Shown: piece by piece, positions 13,384 to 23,189 of the stretch | Position numbering within the stretch: position 1 is the first letter of the stretch | Layout: every line of letters begins with the position of its first letter | Source of the DNA: Sipunculus nudus | Taxonomy: Eukaryota > Annelida > Sipuncula > Golfingiida > Sipunculidae | DNA length: 64,000 nt | Reading direction: 5' to 3' | Assembly (NCBI GenBank): GCA_026874595.1 | Contig: CM049317.1 | Location: 23,486,401 to 23,550,400 of the forward strand | Made by a program: the position numbers and the translations under genes | The notes under the pieces: generated by a model | What the model was told of the DNA's origin: nothing | What the model saw: only the letters and a program-made list of their open reading frames with translations | The model's database searches: none

Positions 13384-13610
13384 TATTTAACAATTTATTC
13401 ACTCATCATTGCTATTGTCATTTTTTTTTATAATTTTTGTTATATTATTTTTAAATATTCCAGTTTCTCGCCTACAACACACAAATGATAATGGGAGGAA
13501 AGCGACATGAGCTGAGCCCCCAGGAGTACATCTACGGAGCCCTGCAGCTGTACCTGGACATCGTTTTCCTCTTCATGTTCATGGCCTGTCTCCTGGGAGG
13601 CAGCAACTAA
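8462..13610 (+). CDS. Lifeguard/GRINA-type TMBIM protein, C-terminal exons; in-frame TAG
   Basis: Six exons with consistent phases cover about two thirds of a Lifeguard protein: 8462-8549, 10401-10438, 11442-11529, 12081-12191, 12899-12946 and 13464-13610. Lifeguard/TMBIM proteins are seven-helix membrane proteins of Golgi, ER and plasma membrane that affect calcium release and protect against cell death. Visible family marks are VRRKFPGNFIALSIF, LSYMAGTISSYYGTR, FAVQTKIDFTMCSG, VYAALGS, FLAYNTQMIMGGKRHELSP and EYIYGALQLYLDIV. The protein ends at TAA 13608-13610. Exon 8462-8549 has a TAG at 8499-8501, just after a Cys-Cys pair. The downstream exons look intact. Upstream coding exons are not convincingly found, so the gene could be a recently disabled copy. 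Which paralogue (LFG1 to LFG4) is uncertain. Confidence 0.85.
8772..8808. repeat. Short tandem repeat (ACGGGAAAAACAGTAC)x2
   Basis: Two direct copies of a 17-20 bp unit in a Lifeguard intron. Confidence 0.7.
8925..9045. repeat. TCGCAAATTTGCGA-motif cluster
   Basis: Many TCGCAA/TTGCGA motifs in about 120 bp, bounded by near-palindromes TCGCAAATTTGTGA (about 8933) and TCGCAAATTTGCGA (about 9024). No coding reading. It may be the end of a transposable element. Confidence 0.6.
9117..9225. repeat. Poly-G / ATTGTCC degenerate repeat
   Basis: Runs of 12-13 G alternate with ATTGTCC or AATTG motifs, repeated about four to five times. The strand could form G-quadruplexes. The proline-rich reading frame across it on the other strand is a composition artefact. 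Confidence 0.7.
9845..10244 (+). mobile_element. TRIM-like mini LTR element with tRNA-like boxes in the LTRs
   Basis: Two related direct repeats, 9845-9985 and 10088-10244, each begin TGTTACGGG and end CGTAACA, so each has short inverted ends as LTRs do. Three bases after the first repeat comes TGGGGGCTCGTCC (9989-10001), the form of a primer-binding site for tRNA-Pro. After the second comes TGGGGGCTTG (10248). Only about 100 bp separates the repeats. Each also holds a class-II-tRNA-like stretch: A-box-like TAGCGAAGCGGTTGG, then GCCGGACTTGTG, then B-box GGTTCGAATCC, clear in copy 1 and decayed in copy 2. No protein is encoded. It lies in a Lifeguard intron. Confidence 0.7.
10401..10438 (+). 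CDS. Lifeguard micro-exon (38 bp)
   Basis: Acceptor ATTGTTTCAG, donor GTATGA. It encodes TLALSYMAGTIS plus two bases of a Ser codon completed by the next exon. This is the conserved (A/S)YMxGxISSxY segment of Lifeguard proteins. Confidence 0.85.
11442..11529 (+). CDS. Lifeguard exon (YYGTR...FAVQTK)
   Basis: Acceptor TGTATTTGCAG, donor GTCAGA. It encodes YYGTRIVLIAVAITAAVCLA and VTLFAVQTK, a hydrophobic helix plus the QTK signature. It is clearly GC-richer than the flanking introns, as expected for coding sequence. Confidence 0.9.
11685..12040. repeat. Dispersed repeat related to 41745-42040
   Basis: Similar blocks run in the same order in both places: AATGAACAA near the start, then a CGGSC(A/G)GAAATCA block, ACTGCCAWTCAAAT, TTTGATTGG, and a TCTSWGAATCAA-like end. 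It may be a short non-autonomous element. Similarity was judged by eye only. Confidence 0.45.
12081..12191 (+). CDS. Lifeguard exon (IDFTMCSG...)
   Basis: Acceptor GTTAACAG, donor GTAAAC. Thirty-seven codons starting IDFTMCSGLLFALVMVLLFF, the canonical (V/I)DFT.C.G helix of the family. Phase 0 at both ends. Confidence 0.92.
12199..12395. repeat. CTCTGTCT/TC-rich simple repeat
   Basis: Degenerate (TCTG/TCTC)n tract directly after the donor of the preceding exon. The open reading frame through it is intronic and repeat-driven. Confidence 0.8.
12899..12946 (+). CDS. Lifeguard exon (IMSLVYAALGSLVMSL)
   Basis: Acceptor TTTTTACCAG, donor GTGAGT. Sixteen codons covering the conserved VYAALG helix. 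Phase 0 at both ends. Confidence 0.9.
13146..13390. repeat. (AAT)n/(ATT)n trinucleotide tracts
   Basis: Long AAT runs followed by ATT runs, so the tract is close to a large inverted repeat. It is in the last Lifeguard intron. The Asn/Tyr homopolymer reading frame is not a gene. Confidence 0.9.
13464..13610 (+). CDS. Lifeguard last coding exon
   Basis: Acceptor AATATTCCAG. It encodes FLAYNTQMIMGGKRHELSPQ, then EYIYGALQLYLDIVFLFMFM, then ACLLGGSN and TAA. The family-typical (A/Y)xDTQ is YNTQ here. The EYI.GAL.LYLDI helix, the last membrane segment and the short hydrophilic tail are as expected. Confidence 0.93.
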   Translation, partial: FLAYNTQMIMGGKRHELSPQEYIYGALQLYLDIVFLFMFMACLLGGSN

Positions 13611-15720
13611 CAGACCTCTAAATGCCTTGGATTAAAAAAAAATTGCTGGAAGTAACAGCCTCCATCTTGCAACTCTAGCTTGACTAAGTATGCACATTTT
13701 TATATCCTGGTGTTAACCAGGCCTGGTGACTATACTGCACCTGCGGGCCCTATGTCTGTAATCGTCCCACTCCCGAGTCATGACACTGTGACTGTGGATG
13801 AAACAAGGCCGTTCCCATTTTAACCTGCAGAGCGTTAGAAGCCGGTTTATCAACTGATTTTTGGGTCATACTTTATTCTCATGATAAAAGAGCCATTTTT
13901 ATTTTTTTTTTTTTTCCGGCTAGGGGCTAAGTAATTTATTGGTAGTAGGGACACCTTCATTCTGGCCCAATGAGTTTACGTTTGATGTAACCGCCGAGTT
14001 TCACGGTGAGCCGTGACAAAGGTTCCTCTAGCTTAGCATTCTGGCAAATTTTGAATATGATGCAGGCAGAAGTATGTATGTGGTCTTTGACCACTGTTTT
14101 GCTGATAATAATTTTTTCCCTTCGTCCCATGTGGATCCGACTCGTAAATATCAGTACGTGTTCTTTATTTATCGAAAGGCATCTGCGGGATATTATTTGT
14201 AAATAAGTCGAGTTTAAAGCAGTCGGGTATAATAAAAGTCTTGAGATCAGAACTTGTGATACTTTAATAAAAAAGAACGAATTGTGTATAATTGGCTCCC
14301 CTGATGGAAAACATAGGCATGTACATAAGAAAAAAAAAGATTTAATGTGGAATTAAACATGTTATCAACACACATACAAAAAGTTCATACAACAATCTCC
14401 GGTCAATTTGTCTGGTAAATGTAAACATTATATTCAGGGGGAATGACATCTGGCGGCAAACATAAAAACTACGCTGTCACCCCGTCTCTCAACAAGACAG
14501 GTGTCTATTCAAGGCCATCGTTTATTTTTCTAAGACACTGTTTTGCCCTGGCCACTAAATAAGGCAGGCGACTATTTAAGGCCTGACCAAGGAAATAGGT
14601 AAGTGGGTGAGCTTACCCCGTCACTTCTTTTTCGTGTAGTTACGGTGACACCACCTCTTAAGAAATTCCCTTTTAATGTATAGTATTTTATCACTGTTTA
14701 TCATTTATAACATTTTAATTTACCAATGAAGGAGAATGCGCAAAACATATATCTAACCCGCTTAAATTATTCAAAATCATAATTCAGGACCGGAAACACG
14801 CGCCTTTCACAAGACTTTAGAAAAGTGAAACTTTGCAATCTCAAAAAACAGTCGTTAGTTTTGTTAGAATGAATAAAAGAGGAATCAGTTATAATCAAAA
14901 TTATGTTCATGTATGTACTTTTGACATTTTTTCCATAAAGAAAATATGGTATATGCCAAAATTTCTTTCTGATACGTATACAAAGGTGAAATAAACTTGC
15001 ACCCTGCGCGATAAGTTGCACAAAACAGATGCGCACTCCACCCAGTGGTCATTCCTCACGACTTCACAAATCAAGAGTTTTCAAGCTTCCAAATTCTTCT
15101 GTTTTTTATTATTTATATTTCTTGTGGCTGTTTGGGAGTCGTCGCGCATGTGCAAGATCGGACCTCTGGTCACTCATGCTTGTTATGGCAAACAAACACA
15201 AGTGGACTGTGTTTGCTTGCACACAGAACAACAACTACGCATAAAACAGATGAACTGAAGAAATACAGTCTCAATATTATGTTGTCCGCGTACCGGATTG
15301 CAGTGAACATTTTGTATTCAGACATTCAAAATGAACTAACTGGATGATATTAAACATAATCAGATCATATAGCTTTAAGTATGCCATGGTTGCACCTTCT
15401 GACATAAGTTATGTCTTTGTAATATTCAGTCAAAACGGTGATGCTTCACACTAAATGTAATATAATCTTATATAAGTACTGTAAAATATCCTTTTCAAAT
15501 TATATATTTTTGTTCACAATGAAGCACATCGCCTTGAATACGCAGGAATACTTTCAATATATCCGAGTTTCGTCAATATTATAGAACATTCCTTAGTTAA
15601 TATATAATAATTCGCAAACTATGTAAATATGTAGATAAGGGCTTTTATCACACTTTGCAGTCTCAATATTAGGTTGCCGGGTTCCAATAGTACATTTGAA
15701 ATTTATATGAGATATTAGAC
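13611..15720. other. Lifeguard 3' UTR/downstream; no gene recognised
   Basis: A 3' UTR probably begins after 13610. An AATAAAA-like signal is visible near 14230. The rest has no recognisable coding sequence. Confidence 0.4.

Positions 15721-15725
<5 letters not shown>

Positions 15726-15787
<62 letters not shown>
15726..15787. repeat. (TA)n microsatellite
   Basis: About 60 bp of uninterrupted AT dinucleotides. Confidence 0.95.
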
Positions 15788-15794
<7 letters not shown>

Positions 15795-16048
15795 ACTGTA
15801 GTTTTCGTATGAAATTCAGGTATGAAAAAATGGATTGTTCATATTACGATTTTTATCCAGTGTATTCTGTAAATCAATAAACTTCATTATCGGTATAATT
15901 GATTTAAATATGATTTTCCTGTTGTTGATAAACACTCCAAGAACGTGCGTTTATATAAATATACTGCTCGCCGCTATTTATCGAGGGGTTGGCCAAATGT
16001 TAACATATACGGAACCTAATACCTAATTAATTTTATACTTAATTGTCA

Positions 16049-16384
16049 GGGGTGGATTAGGGGGGGGGGGGGCTTTTTTCATCTAACCGAAACAATCTGG
16101 AGGAAAAAGATTCATAGTACACCGTCAAGCTTCCAGTAAAAAAATAAAGACCAAGCGTATAGAACAGTTACAATGTATGTCTTGCTATATAATGCATTTA
16201 AGCAACCCCAGGTTGCACGATTACAACCTGATTATCCAGAATGTTTCTACACCTTGAAGGGAGGGGGGGGGGGAGGGGAGGGGGGGGGTGGGGGTGGTAA
16301 ACCCTCCCTATCACCGCCAGCCCCCAGGGCGCTTCGGTGCCTCGAAATGTGAGCCCCTGTTCTAAATTCCTGTATCTGCCCCTG
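16049..16384. mobile_element. MITE with CAGGGGTGGAT-type ends
   Basis: It starts CAGGGGTGGATTAGG and ends CCTGTATCTGCCCCTG. The reverse complement of the end is CAGGGGCAGATACAGG, so the termini form imperfect inverted repeats. About 335 bp, no coding capacity, with internal poly-G and (TA)n (16437-16482). CAGGGGYGGAT ends are common in animal hAT-like MITEs. I saw no certain 8-bp target duplication. Confidence 0.65.
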
Positions 16385-16436
16385 GTTGTAATATATTTAA
16401 AATGTGGCACACAGACACGCATTTGCTCTTTACCTA

Positions 16437-16441
16437 ATATA

Positions 16442-16480
<39 letters not shown>

Positions 16481-16482
16481 TT
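16437..16482. repeat. (TA)n microsatellite
   Basis: AT dinucleotide run inside the MITE. Confidence 0.9.
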
Positions 16483-16499
16483 ATTTATTTTTTGACGCC

Positions 16500-17765
16500 A
16501 TTGCTGTTTGCTTCTGTTCTTGCGCTCGCATGGTGCTGAGCGTAGCCGTGACACCAACCCGGGACTAATGCCCGTGACGCCTCTGTGCTAAAGTAAATTT
16601 GGGCAACTAGAGTAGCTGTTTGTCCATGCGTCTGTCTTCTGTTTATAAAAAATTAGCTCCGAGTGGGAATATATTGTTAGTTGAATTAAAAAAAAAAGTT
16701 GGGCTTAGTAACCTGACCACTTTATTAGCCTGCCTGAAACAATACTTTACTGTTCTAAATAGCTTCAGATACCAAAGGCTTGAAATCAGAGTTTATATGG
16801 GTCAAGCTAAGCGGCTTTGTGACTTAAAATATATTATTCCTCAATCAATATGATGTTTGAACACGCATAGTATTAGTAAAAAAATATTATGGATGTTGAG
16901 ATCTTTATTAGCCGCACATGTTATGTCATTCAACTTGCTAATTCCCACCACTCTTATATACATGTACATATTAAGGCGTCAGGTGGTCGTTAAGAGGGAT
17001 TTTAGTGTACATATAATGACATTTAATGCAGTCCAGGGAAAGTAAAATATATAGTGTAAAGAACAGTACAGTTTATGCTTGTTGCTAATTACCTAATAAT
17101 TTTAAATATTTAATAGTACTAGCATACTAACCGTTTATGTGTTAATATACAGGTTGACAGGTACACTTCGACCAGATGATTTATTTTCTGATAGATGGCG
17201 CTCCGATAGATGTCTCGCGAAATTATGATTAAGGAACATCTGAAAATGCCCCCTTAGGACACACTTAGGCATCGATCCCCGACACTTCAAGACCGTAAAC
17301 GGTTTGGTCTTCCAGCAGTGTTTTCCTCTATTTATGACAGTGTAGACGTTGTATTTGTTTCCGTCCGTTCATGTTATTTTACTACTTTTACCATAGATCT
17401 TTGTTTACAAATGTATTCCACTGATAAAATCTAAATCATCGTTATTTTAAGACACATTTCTATTGGTGCTGAATTTATTTCACCACAAATTTAAGTAAAG
17501 TACACACATAAGTATAAAAATACGAATAATTACGCTAGTTCTATGCACAGGCAGATTCGAAATCATGTTTCAACTTGTGTCACACCAGCATACACATCCA
17601 ACTGTCTATCATAAAAGTCATTTTGAAATAAGGATGCGGTCAATTCAAAGACTTTTTTTATTAACAAATTGATCAAAATTAGGAATTACAAACATACAAA
17701 TCACAAAATTAACACTTTCGTGTTGCGCTTCAGAGCTATATTAAATAATGCATAAGTAGGACTGA
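16500..17765. other. No gene recognised
   Basis: AT-rich; short ORFs only. Confidence 0.4.
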
Positions 17766-18056
17766 CAGGGGCGGATCCGTAAGGGGGACTTTCGGCCTGA
17801 CGATCCCAGCTTAAACCACATTTATCATTTATCAGAGAAATATTGATTTCTAAACATATGCATTTTTTTTATTCGTGTTGACTGTGTACCAGTAAAATCA
17901 AAGCCAACGTTGATTTTTATAAATCTGCTCCCTTTTGGCTAACAAGAAAACAAGAAAAAAAATTAAGAGGACGGCGGCGGAACCCTTGCGTCAATTGATC
18001 CTGAAATATAACCACTTGACCCCCTCCCCCTGAAAAAAATCATAGATCCGCCTCTG
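17766..18056. mobile_element. MITE with CAGGGGCGGATC ends
   Basis: It starts CAGGGGCGGATCCG and ends AGATCCGCCTCTG, imperfect inverted repeats of about 13 bp. About 290 bp, non-coding, same end type as the element at 16049. Probably a hAT-derived non-autonomous element. Confidence 0.7.
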
Positions 18057-19187
18057 TTGTAGAAACCAAGCCATGGCAACAGGTAGGATGGTGCCTGTCA
18101 CTTATGATCGGCCTATAAGGTGCTGCATATATACTATTTAACTGTCATATTTCCAGCCAGTAGAAATTGGCCATGACAACAGTCGAACTCATATATGCTA
18201 ACATACAGAATAATAACCGATTTTGAGCCTTTCATTTTTTAAGAATCATATTCCAGCCAGGATCTCACATCACAGACCGGAGGAGGTATATTCAATTTCT
18301 ATATCTGTTACCGTGTCGGCCACCAGATTACGCCGCCTTAAGGGTCGTAAAACACACTGAACAGGAATGCAGTGTGGCTCCCTTGGCCGTTATCGAATAA
18401 TTGCCTTCCTAACAAAAGTGATCCAATGGTTCACGATTTTCTTATATAATATAAACCTGGAATATCTCGGAAGAGGTTCATAAATCAGGTATAATATACA
18501 TATAACCAAGATCTCTCCGCACAACCATTAACTTAATTGTAACTAGTTTTCTCAAAGGTGTTAATCATAAAATATTTTTTTTAACTTGTGAACTTAGGTG
18601 GAAAGAGCACAGATTTTATAATAAAAGGGTTTTATATTTGTTAAACATAAAAGTATATATAAATTACCTCATCTAATGTGAGTACTTATAGGCAATATTT
18701 CACAAACCAAAAAAATAAGGGAATCCGGTACTGGATTTGCTTTTCATCAATGTTTGCAATATATATTGTTTATACTGACATACACAATTCATGTTTATAT
18801 CCATGGTTTACATTGACATACATTTTCAGTATCAAATATTTCATCATTTTGATGGGAAATTGTTTTCAGTTGGTGCACTATTTACATTTTTAAATATTTT
18901 TTTGTATCTTTATTCTATATGTCTTGTTTTAATGCAAGACATGTTGGTCAATATATGGCTATAATATATATAAAGCAAATAAGGGTACCCTGGTCAAGAT
19001 TTGATATTTAATAATGTTTGAAATACATATATTTATACCAAAATCCATATTCTACATTTATTTCCATTATTTTGGCTTATAGCTATGCCTATTCAGTTGC
19101 AAAATAACCCATTATTTTTATATGAAAAATGTTTTCAGTTCGTGCACTAACAAATTACATATTTAAACCCTTTAATTATTTCTATTT
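18057..19187. other. No gene recognised
   Basis: AT-rich spacer. It may include the 3' UTR of the minus-strand orphan gene that ends at 19188. Confidence 0.4.
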
Positions 19188-20594
19188 TTAATGGTCCTCT
19201 TCCTCCAGGCCGTCTGTCTCCTGTATGATGAATCTAGGATGAGGCAGCACCTTTCTGGTGTCACTCTCGTCTACCTGTACATGTGTCCTGAAGTACTCCT
19301 TGTCCTGACTAAAGCCGTCCTCCATGACCCATCTGTACCACTCAGCAGGGAGTCTGTAACCTGAGGGGTAGAGCGGTGTCAGCACTGTCTCAGCGGGCGG
19401 CAGGGGAACACGGAACTCAGTCACGTGACTCCTGCCCGCGTCGTCTGCAGCGTCACTGAAACGTCTAGTCATTATGACGTCACACATTGACTCGTGTCTG
19501 GTCACGTGCAGCCATCTGGTGGTGTTTAATGAAACTTGAACCGTCTCCCAGTTTGTAGCTGACACCTGGGCCTTTGTGTTGATAAAGTTCAGCATGTCGC
19601 TCGGTGTCATACAAGTGATCAAATGATGGTTGTCTTGATCTATGAGTAACTGTTGTAACGGCATCATTGGATCAGATGTAATATATTTCATGCTAATATT
19701 ACGTATGGTTCGAGGATCTATTAGGTCTGACAGACTAAAGTTATTATGACCATAGTATTCATACACTACTTGTACATCTATAACACCGTAGCGCGCCATC
19801 ACCCACAAGAACAAGCCGATGAGGTCCGTGTTCCTGAGTAACCCTCCATACGGCTTGGTGATTAACACAATACGTCGTACAGGTGACTCCGCCAGGCGGC
19901 GCTCCAGGTAACGCTTCAGACAAGAGAGGAGATGTTGGTCACCGAAACCTGCTCTGACGAACTCCCACATAAAATGTGAGGCCACTTTACTCTTCAGGTC
20001 TATCAGGGTTACACAATACAATAGCAAAAAGTGTCTAAAGTTGTAAAGGTGTCTATCTGTTATATCTACATCCATGTAGACATAGAGTACCCCCTGCTCC
20101 TCCTGAGTCGTCATGACTCTATCACAATATCTGTTCATTCTGTCCGCGTCCTCCTGGTGCTGCTTCAGCTGCTGCTCACTACTCTCTCCTGCTGCGCTGT
20201 TCTCCAGCAAATCACATATTCTACACACACCATACCAGTACAGGCGTTCATCGTCGTCACCCCACACCCTGATGTTGACAGACTCCATCACTTCCTTAAA
20301 TAATTCTTCATCAACTTTCATTTCTCGTTCACATGTTTGATTATATACATACAAATTGGAATGGAGATCCATTTCATGAAGATATTTCCATTCCATTTTA
20401 CAGTAATTTCCATTAACTGCCGTTAATTTTAACTGGTCAGACAGGAAACGTTTGATGTGTTTCTTCAAGGCCGTCTGCACTACTGACGAACAATCCGTAT
20501 CTACAAGAAAACCATAACCTGTCGCTGTATACAAATGATTATCTCGAATATATATATATTGCACAATATTTGATACGTAATTTGTTATAAACAT
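19188..20594 (-). CDS. Orphan protein, about 468 aa
   Basis: A long open frame, GC-richer than its surroundings, with normal codon use; clearly a real coding sequence. I place the start at the Met at 20594 (MFITNYVSNIVQ). The open frame continues upstream only through a (TA)n tract that reads as Ile-Tyr repeats and is probably not translated. Visible features, counted from that Met: a Gly-rich hydrophobic region near 30 (TATGYGFLV); an acidic stretch ERLYWYGVCRICDLLE near 130; VLYVYMDVDITDRHLYNFRH near 190; a hydrophobic helix LLLYCVTLIDL; VRRIVLITKPYGGLLRNTDL near 265; and a Glu/Asp-rich tail ending EEEDH. There is no signal peptide, no clear membrane protein pattern, and no domain I recognise. 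Single coding exon. Function unknown. Confidence 0.75.
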   Translation of the reverse strand: MFITNYVSNIVQYIYIRDNHLYTATGYGFLVDTDCSSVVQTALKKHIKRFLSDQLKLTAVNGNYCKMEWKYLHEMDLHSNLYVYNQTCEREMKVDEELFKEVMESVNIRVWGDDDERLYWYGVCRICDLLENSAAGESSEQQLKQHQEDADRMNRYCDRVMTTQEEQGVLYVYMDVDITDRHLYNFRHFLLLYCVTLIDLKSKVASHFMWEFVRAGFGDQHLLSCLKRYLERRLAESPVRRIVLITKPYGGLLRNTDLIGLFLWVMARYGVIDVQVVYEYYGHNNFSLSDLIDPRTIRNISMKYITSDPMMPLQQLLIDQDNHHLITCMTPSDMLNFINTKAQVSATNWETVQVSLNTTRWLHVTRHESMCDVIMTRRFSDAADDAGRSHVTEFRVPLPPAETVLTPLYPSGYRLPAEWYRWVMEDGFSQDKEYFRTHVQVDESDTRKVLPHPRFIIQETDGLEEEDH

Positions 20595-20608
20595 ACATTC
20601 ACTACCCC

Positions 20609-20609
20609 T

Positions 20610-20681
<72 letters not shown>
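20609..20681. repeat. (TA)n microsatellite upstream of the orphan gene
   Basis: About 70 bp AT run, with one interruption, just upstream of the chosen start codon. Confidence 0.95.
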
Positions 20682-20683
<2 letters not shown>

Positions 20684-20867
20684 ACATTAAGGTTGTAGGG
20701 TATATTTACACCGCCGTCTCTTTGTCCGTTTAACGCCATGAGAGGAAAATATGATTTGGTTAATGATGGACTTGAATAAATAAGTATAGCTATAAGCATA
20801 TAAAAACAACTTTCGGTTCGTTCCGTGTTCGTTAGCCTATACCTGAAATAAATATCATATGTATATA

Positions 20868-20869
<2 letters not shown>

Positions 20870-20903
<34 letters not shown>

Positions 20904-20929
20904 GTTTATATATATATATATATATATAT
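20870..20929. repeat. (TA)n microsatellite
   Basis: AT run with a short central interruption (CATGTT). Confidence 0.9.
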
Positions 20930-23189
20930 GAATATGAAAAAAATAGAACACTTCCCTGAAAATTTAAGAGTTTAAAAATAAAAAAGACAACGAAAAACAC
21001 ATGCCTATATGAAAAATTGAAAATATCAATGACACCTCATATATCTGTATAACATATATATTGAATCAGAATTTTATTTTGAAGAAATTAACAACCCAAG
21101 TACTCATGGATATTGAAATTAAGCAGTGGTCCGCATCCCCCCTCCATCGTGCTCACGCAAAGCATGGATTTTTTTTTATTATAAATTCCACAAAATTACG
21201 TATATAAGAAGCAAAAACGAAGTACACGAGCCGGTTTTGGACCAAACGTTCGAAATCTTCATGGGACGCTAAAAATCCTCAGACCCCGACCAATTATTAT
21301 ATACCTGACGATATTTTAAAATTACCAATATATTAGTGGTATGAATCGGTCGTAAAATCATCATCAGTTAATGAAAGATAAAAAAATCTGATGATCCATT
21401 ATAAATCCATTATTTTATGTACCATCCATATAACAGTGGAATCTGATTATATAATAATCCCTAAAATATTAACCTTGTAAATCTAGTCTATCTTGTACGT
21501 CTCGCTCAAAGGTAATGGTGATTTTTTACTTATTTGTTGCACAAGAATTAATTTAAATGCTATTCAGTGTTTAACGGCTCGGTCTTTCTTATCTCATATT
21601 TTATCGGAATATTGTAGTTTTTTATTGGATGTCCATACGTCATGGTGTGTGATCGATTATGCAAAAATGCCATCGATTTAATCGATTTGGAGAACACGAC
21701 CAATCATCGATTTAATCGATTTGGAAAGAACACGACCAATTATCGATTTAATCGAGTAACTGGCACATTACAATATATTTCCGTTCTTGCGTTGCGAATG
21801 GGTCGTGGTACATCGGACAAGTTTTCCATGGACCGAGTCGACATGGGACGGATTTACTTGATAAGGTTCTAAGAGATGGGATCTGTGCATCCTTTGGTGC
21901 AATTCTGGTAAGCTAGAATGAGTTTGTTTTCGAACTGCAAAATCAATTATATTCCCCCTATTCCCAAATTTTAAAATAAAATATGCACTACTTCAAATGT
22001 TATGGTGTTACCAGAGATAATTTATGTGCACAGTTCAATTTCAAAGGATAAAAATCCTGGGTTTTCAAATTCATCTGGTGATGAATTATTTGTGCACCGA
22101 ATAGAAAGTAAAAATATGCATTTATGAGATTCACAAAATCATATAATTCAGAAGATTTGTCTTTGAAGAGGAAGGTCAAGGTTACCCGTATTTTTTTAAT
22201 TTGTATGACATTTTGATTGAAACAGTTGACATATCAAATGTCGCAAAAATATTGATTTTTTTTTTTAGTTAAAGTGCTCACACAAAATCTATTTTGGTTG
22301 ATTTGGCACAGAAGGTGAGGGTCAAGGTTATAGTGTTTCGAACTGTTTCTTTGATATTGGTAGATAGAGTTAAAAGGTTTAATTTTACGCAATGCTTTGA
22401 AACTGGTCCGAGTTACAATATTGGGCGCTTCAAAAGTAATTGCGTTCAAAACTATTATTTCAGGTAATTTGACCATGACGATTAAGATCACGGTCACCAG
22501 TATTCGCAATTATACTTGTTTATTAACAACTACGCCGACATATGATTTGGTGTGACAATTTTAGATTATTATGCTGAGTTTCGATAGTTGTTCATTAGGG
22601 ATGCATGATTAAATATAAATTATCTCACAAAATTATAAGTGCCGCGATACTTCACTGACGATACGAATCAAGATACGATACATATAAGTATAAACAAGTA
22701 TTAACTAGTATAAAAATAGCATAAAAATCAGATTTCAGATTTATTTGATTTCAGTTTAGTCTTGCCTTTCTTGCCTCTCCAGGATGAATGAATGATGAAG
22801 TTAATCAATCATTTATCAATAATCATTCTAACTAATGATAATCATCCTTACCTGAGATGGACCCTGGAAAATTAAAGGTCTGCCTTTGAGATGGATGGCA
22901 TTATATCGGACGTATCTCAATACAGGGATATCTGATCGTGCTATTATCGATATGTAACGTTGTATCGTGACTCATCGGTTCACCTAGGGATCATTTAACA
23001 GTCCCGGTGTTTAACATAATAAAACATAGAATGGATATCTTGCCTTTATTTTGAGTTTATGGTCAGAAAAAGTTTGATTTATATAAGAAGAAACTGACTG
23101 TTTTCGAGAGACAATAGTTATAAAAAAATTTATTCTGATATATCAGTTCTGATAATCTGTGTAAATCACCATTTTGATTAAGTGGGTAT
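20930..23189. other. No gene recognised; one short satellite-like patch
   Basis: AT-rich spacer between two minus-strand genes. The only clear structure is the 42-bp repeat at 21671-21758, listed separately. Confidence 0.4.
21671..21758. repeat. 42-bp tandem repeat with ATCGATTTAATCGAT core
   Basis: Two full units and a partial third. Each has the palindrome ATCGATTTAATCGAT followed by TTGGA and AACACGACCAAT. Confidence 0.85.

Noticed and set aside
13230-13433. Asn/Tyr homopolymer frame
   Set aside because: Translation of AAT/ATT microsatellite.
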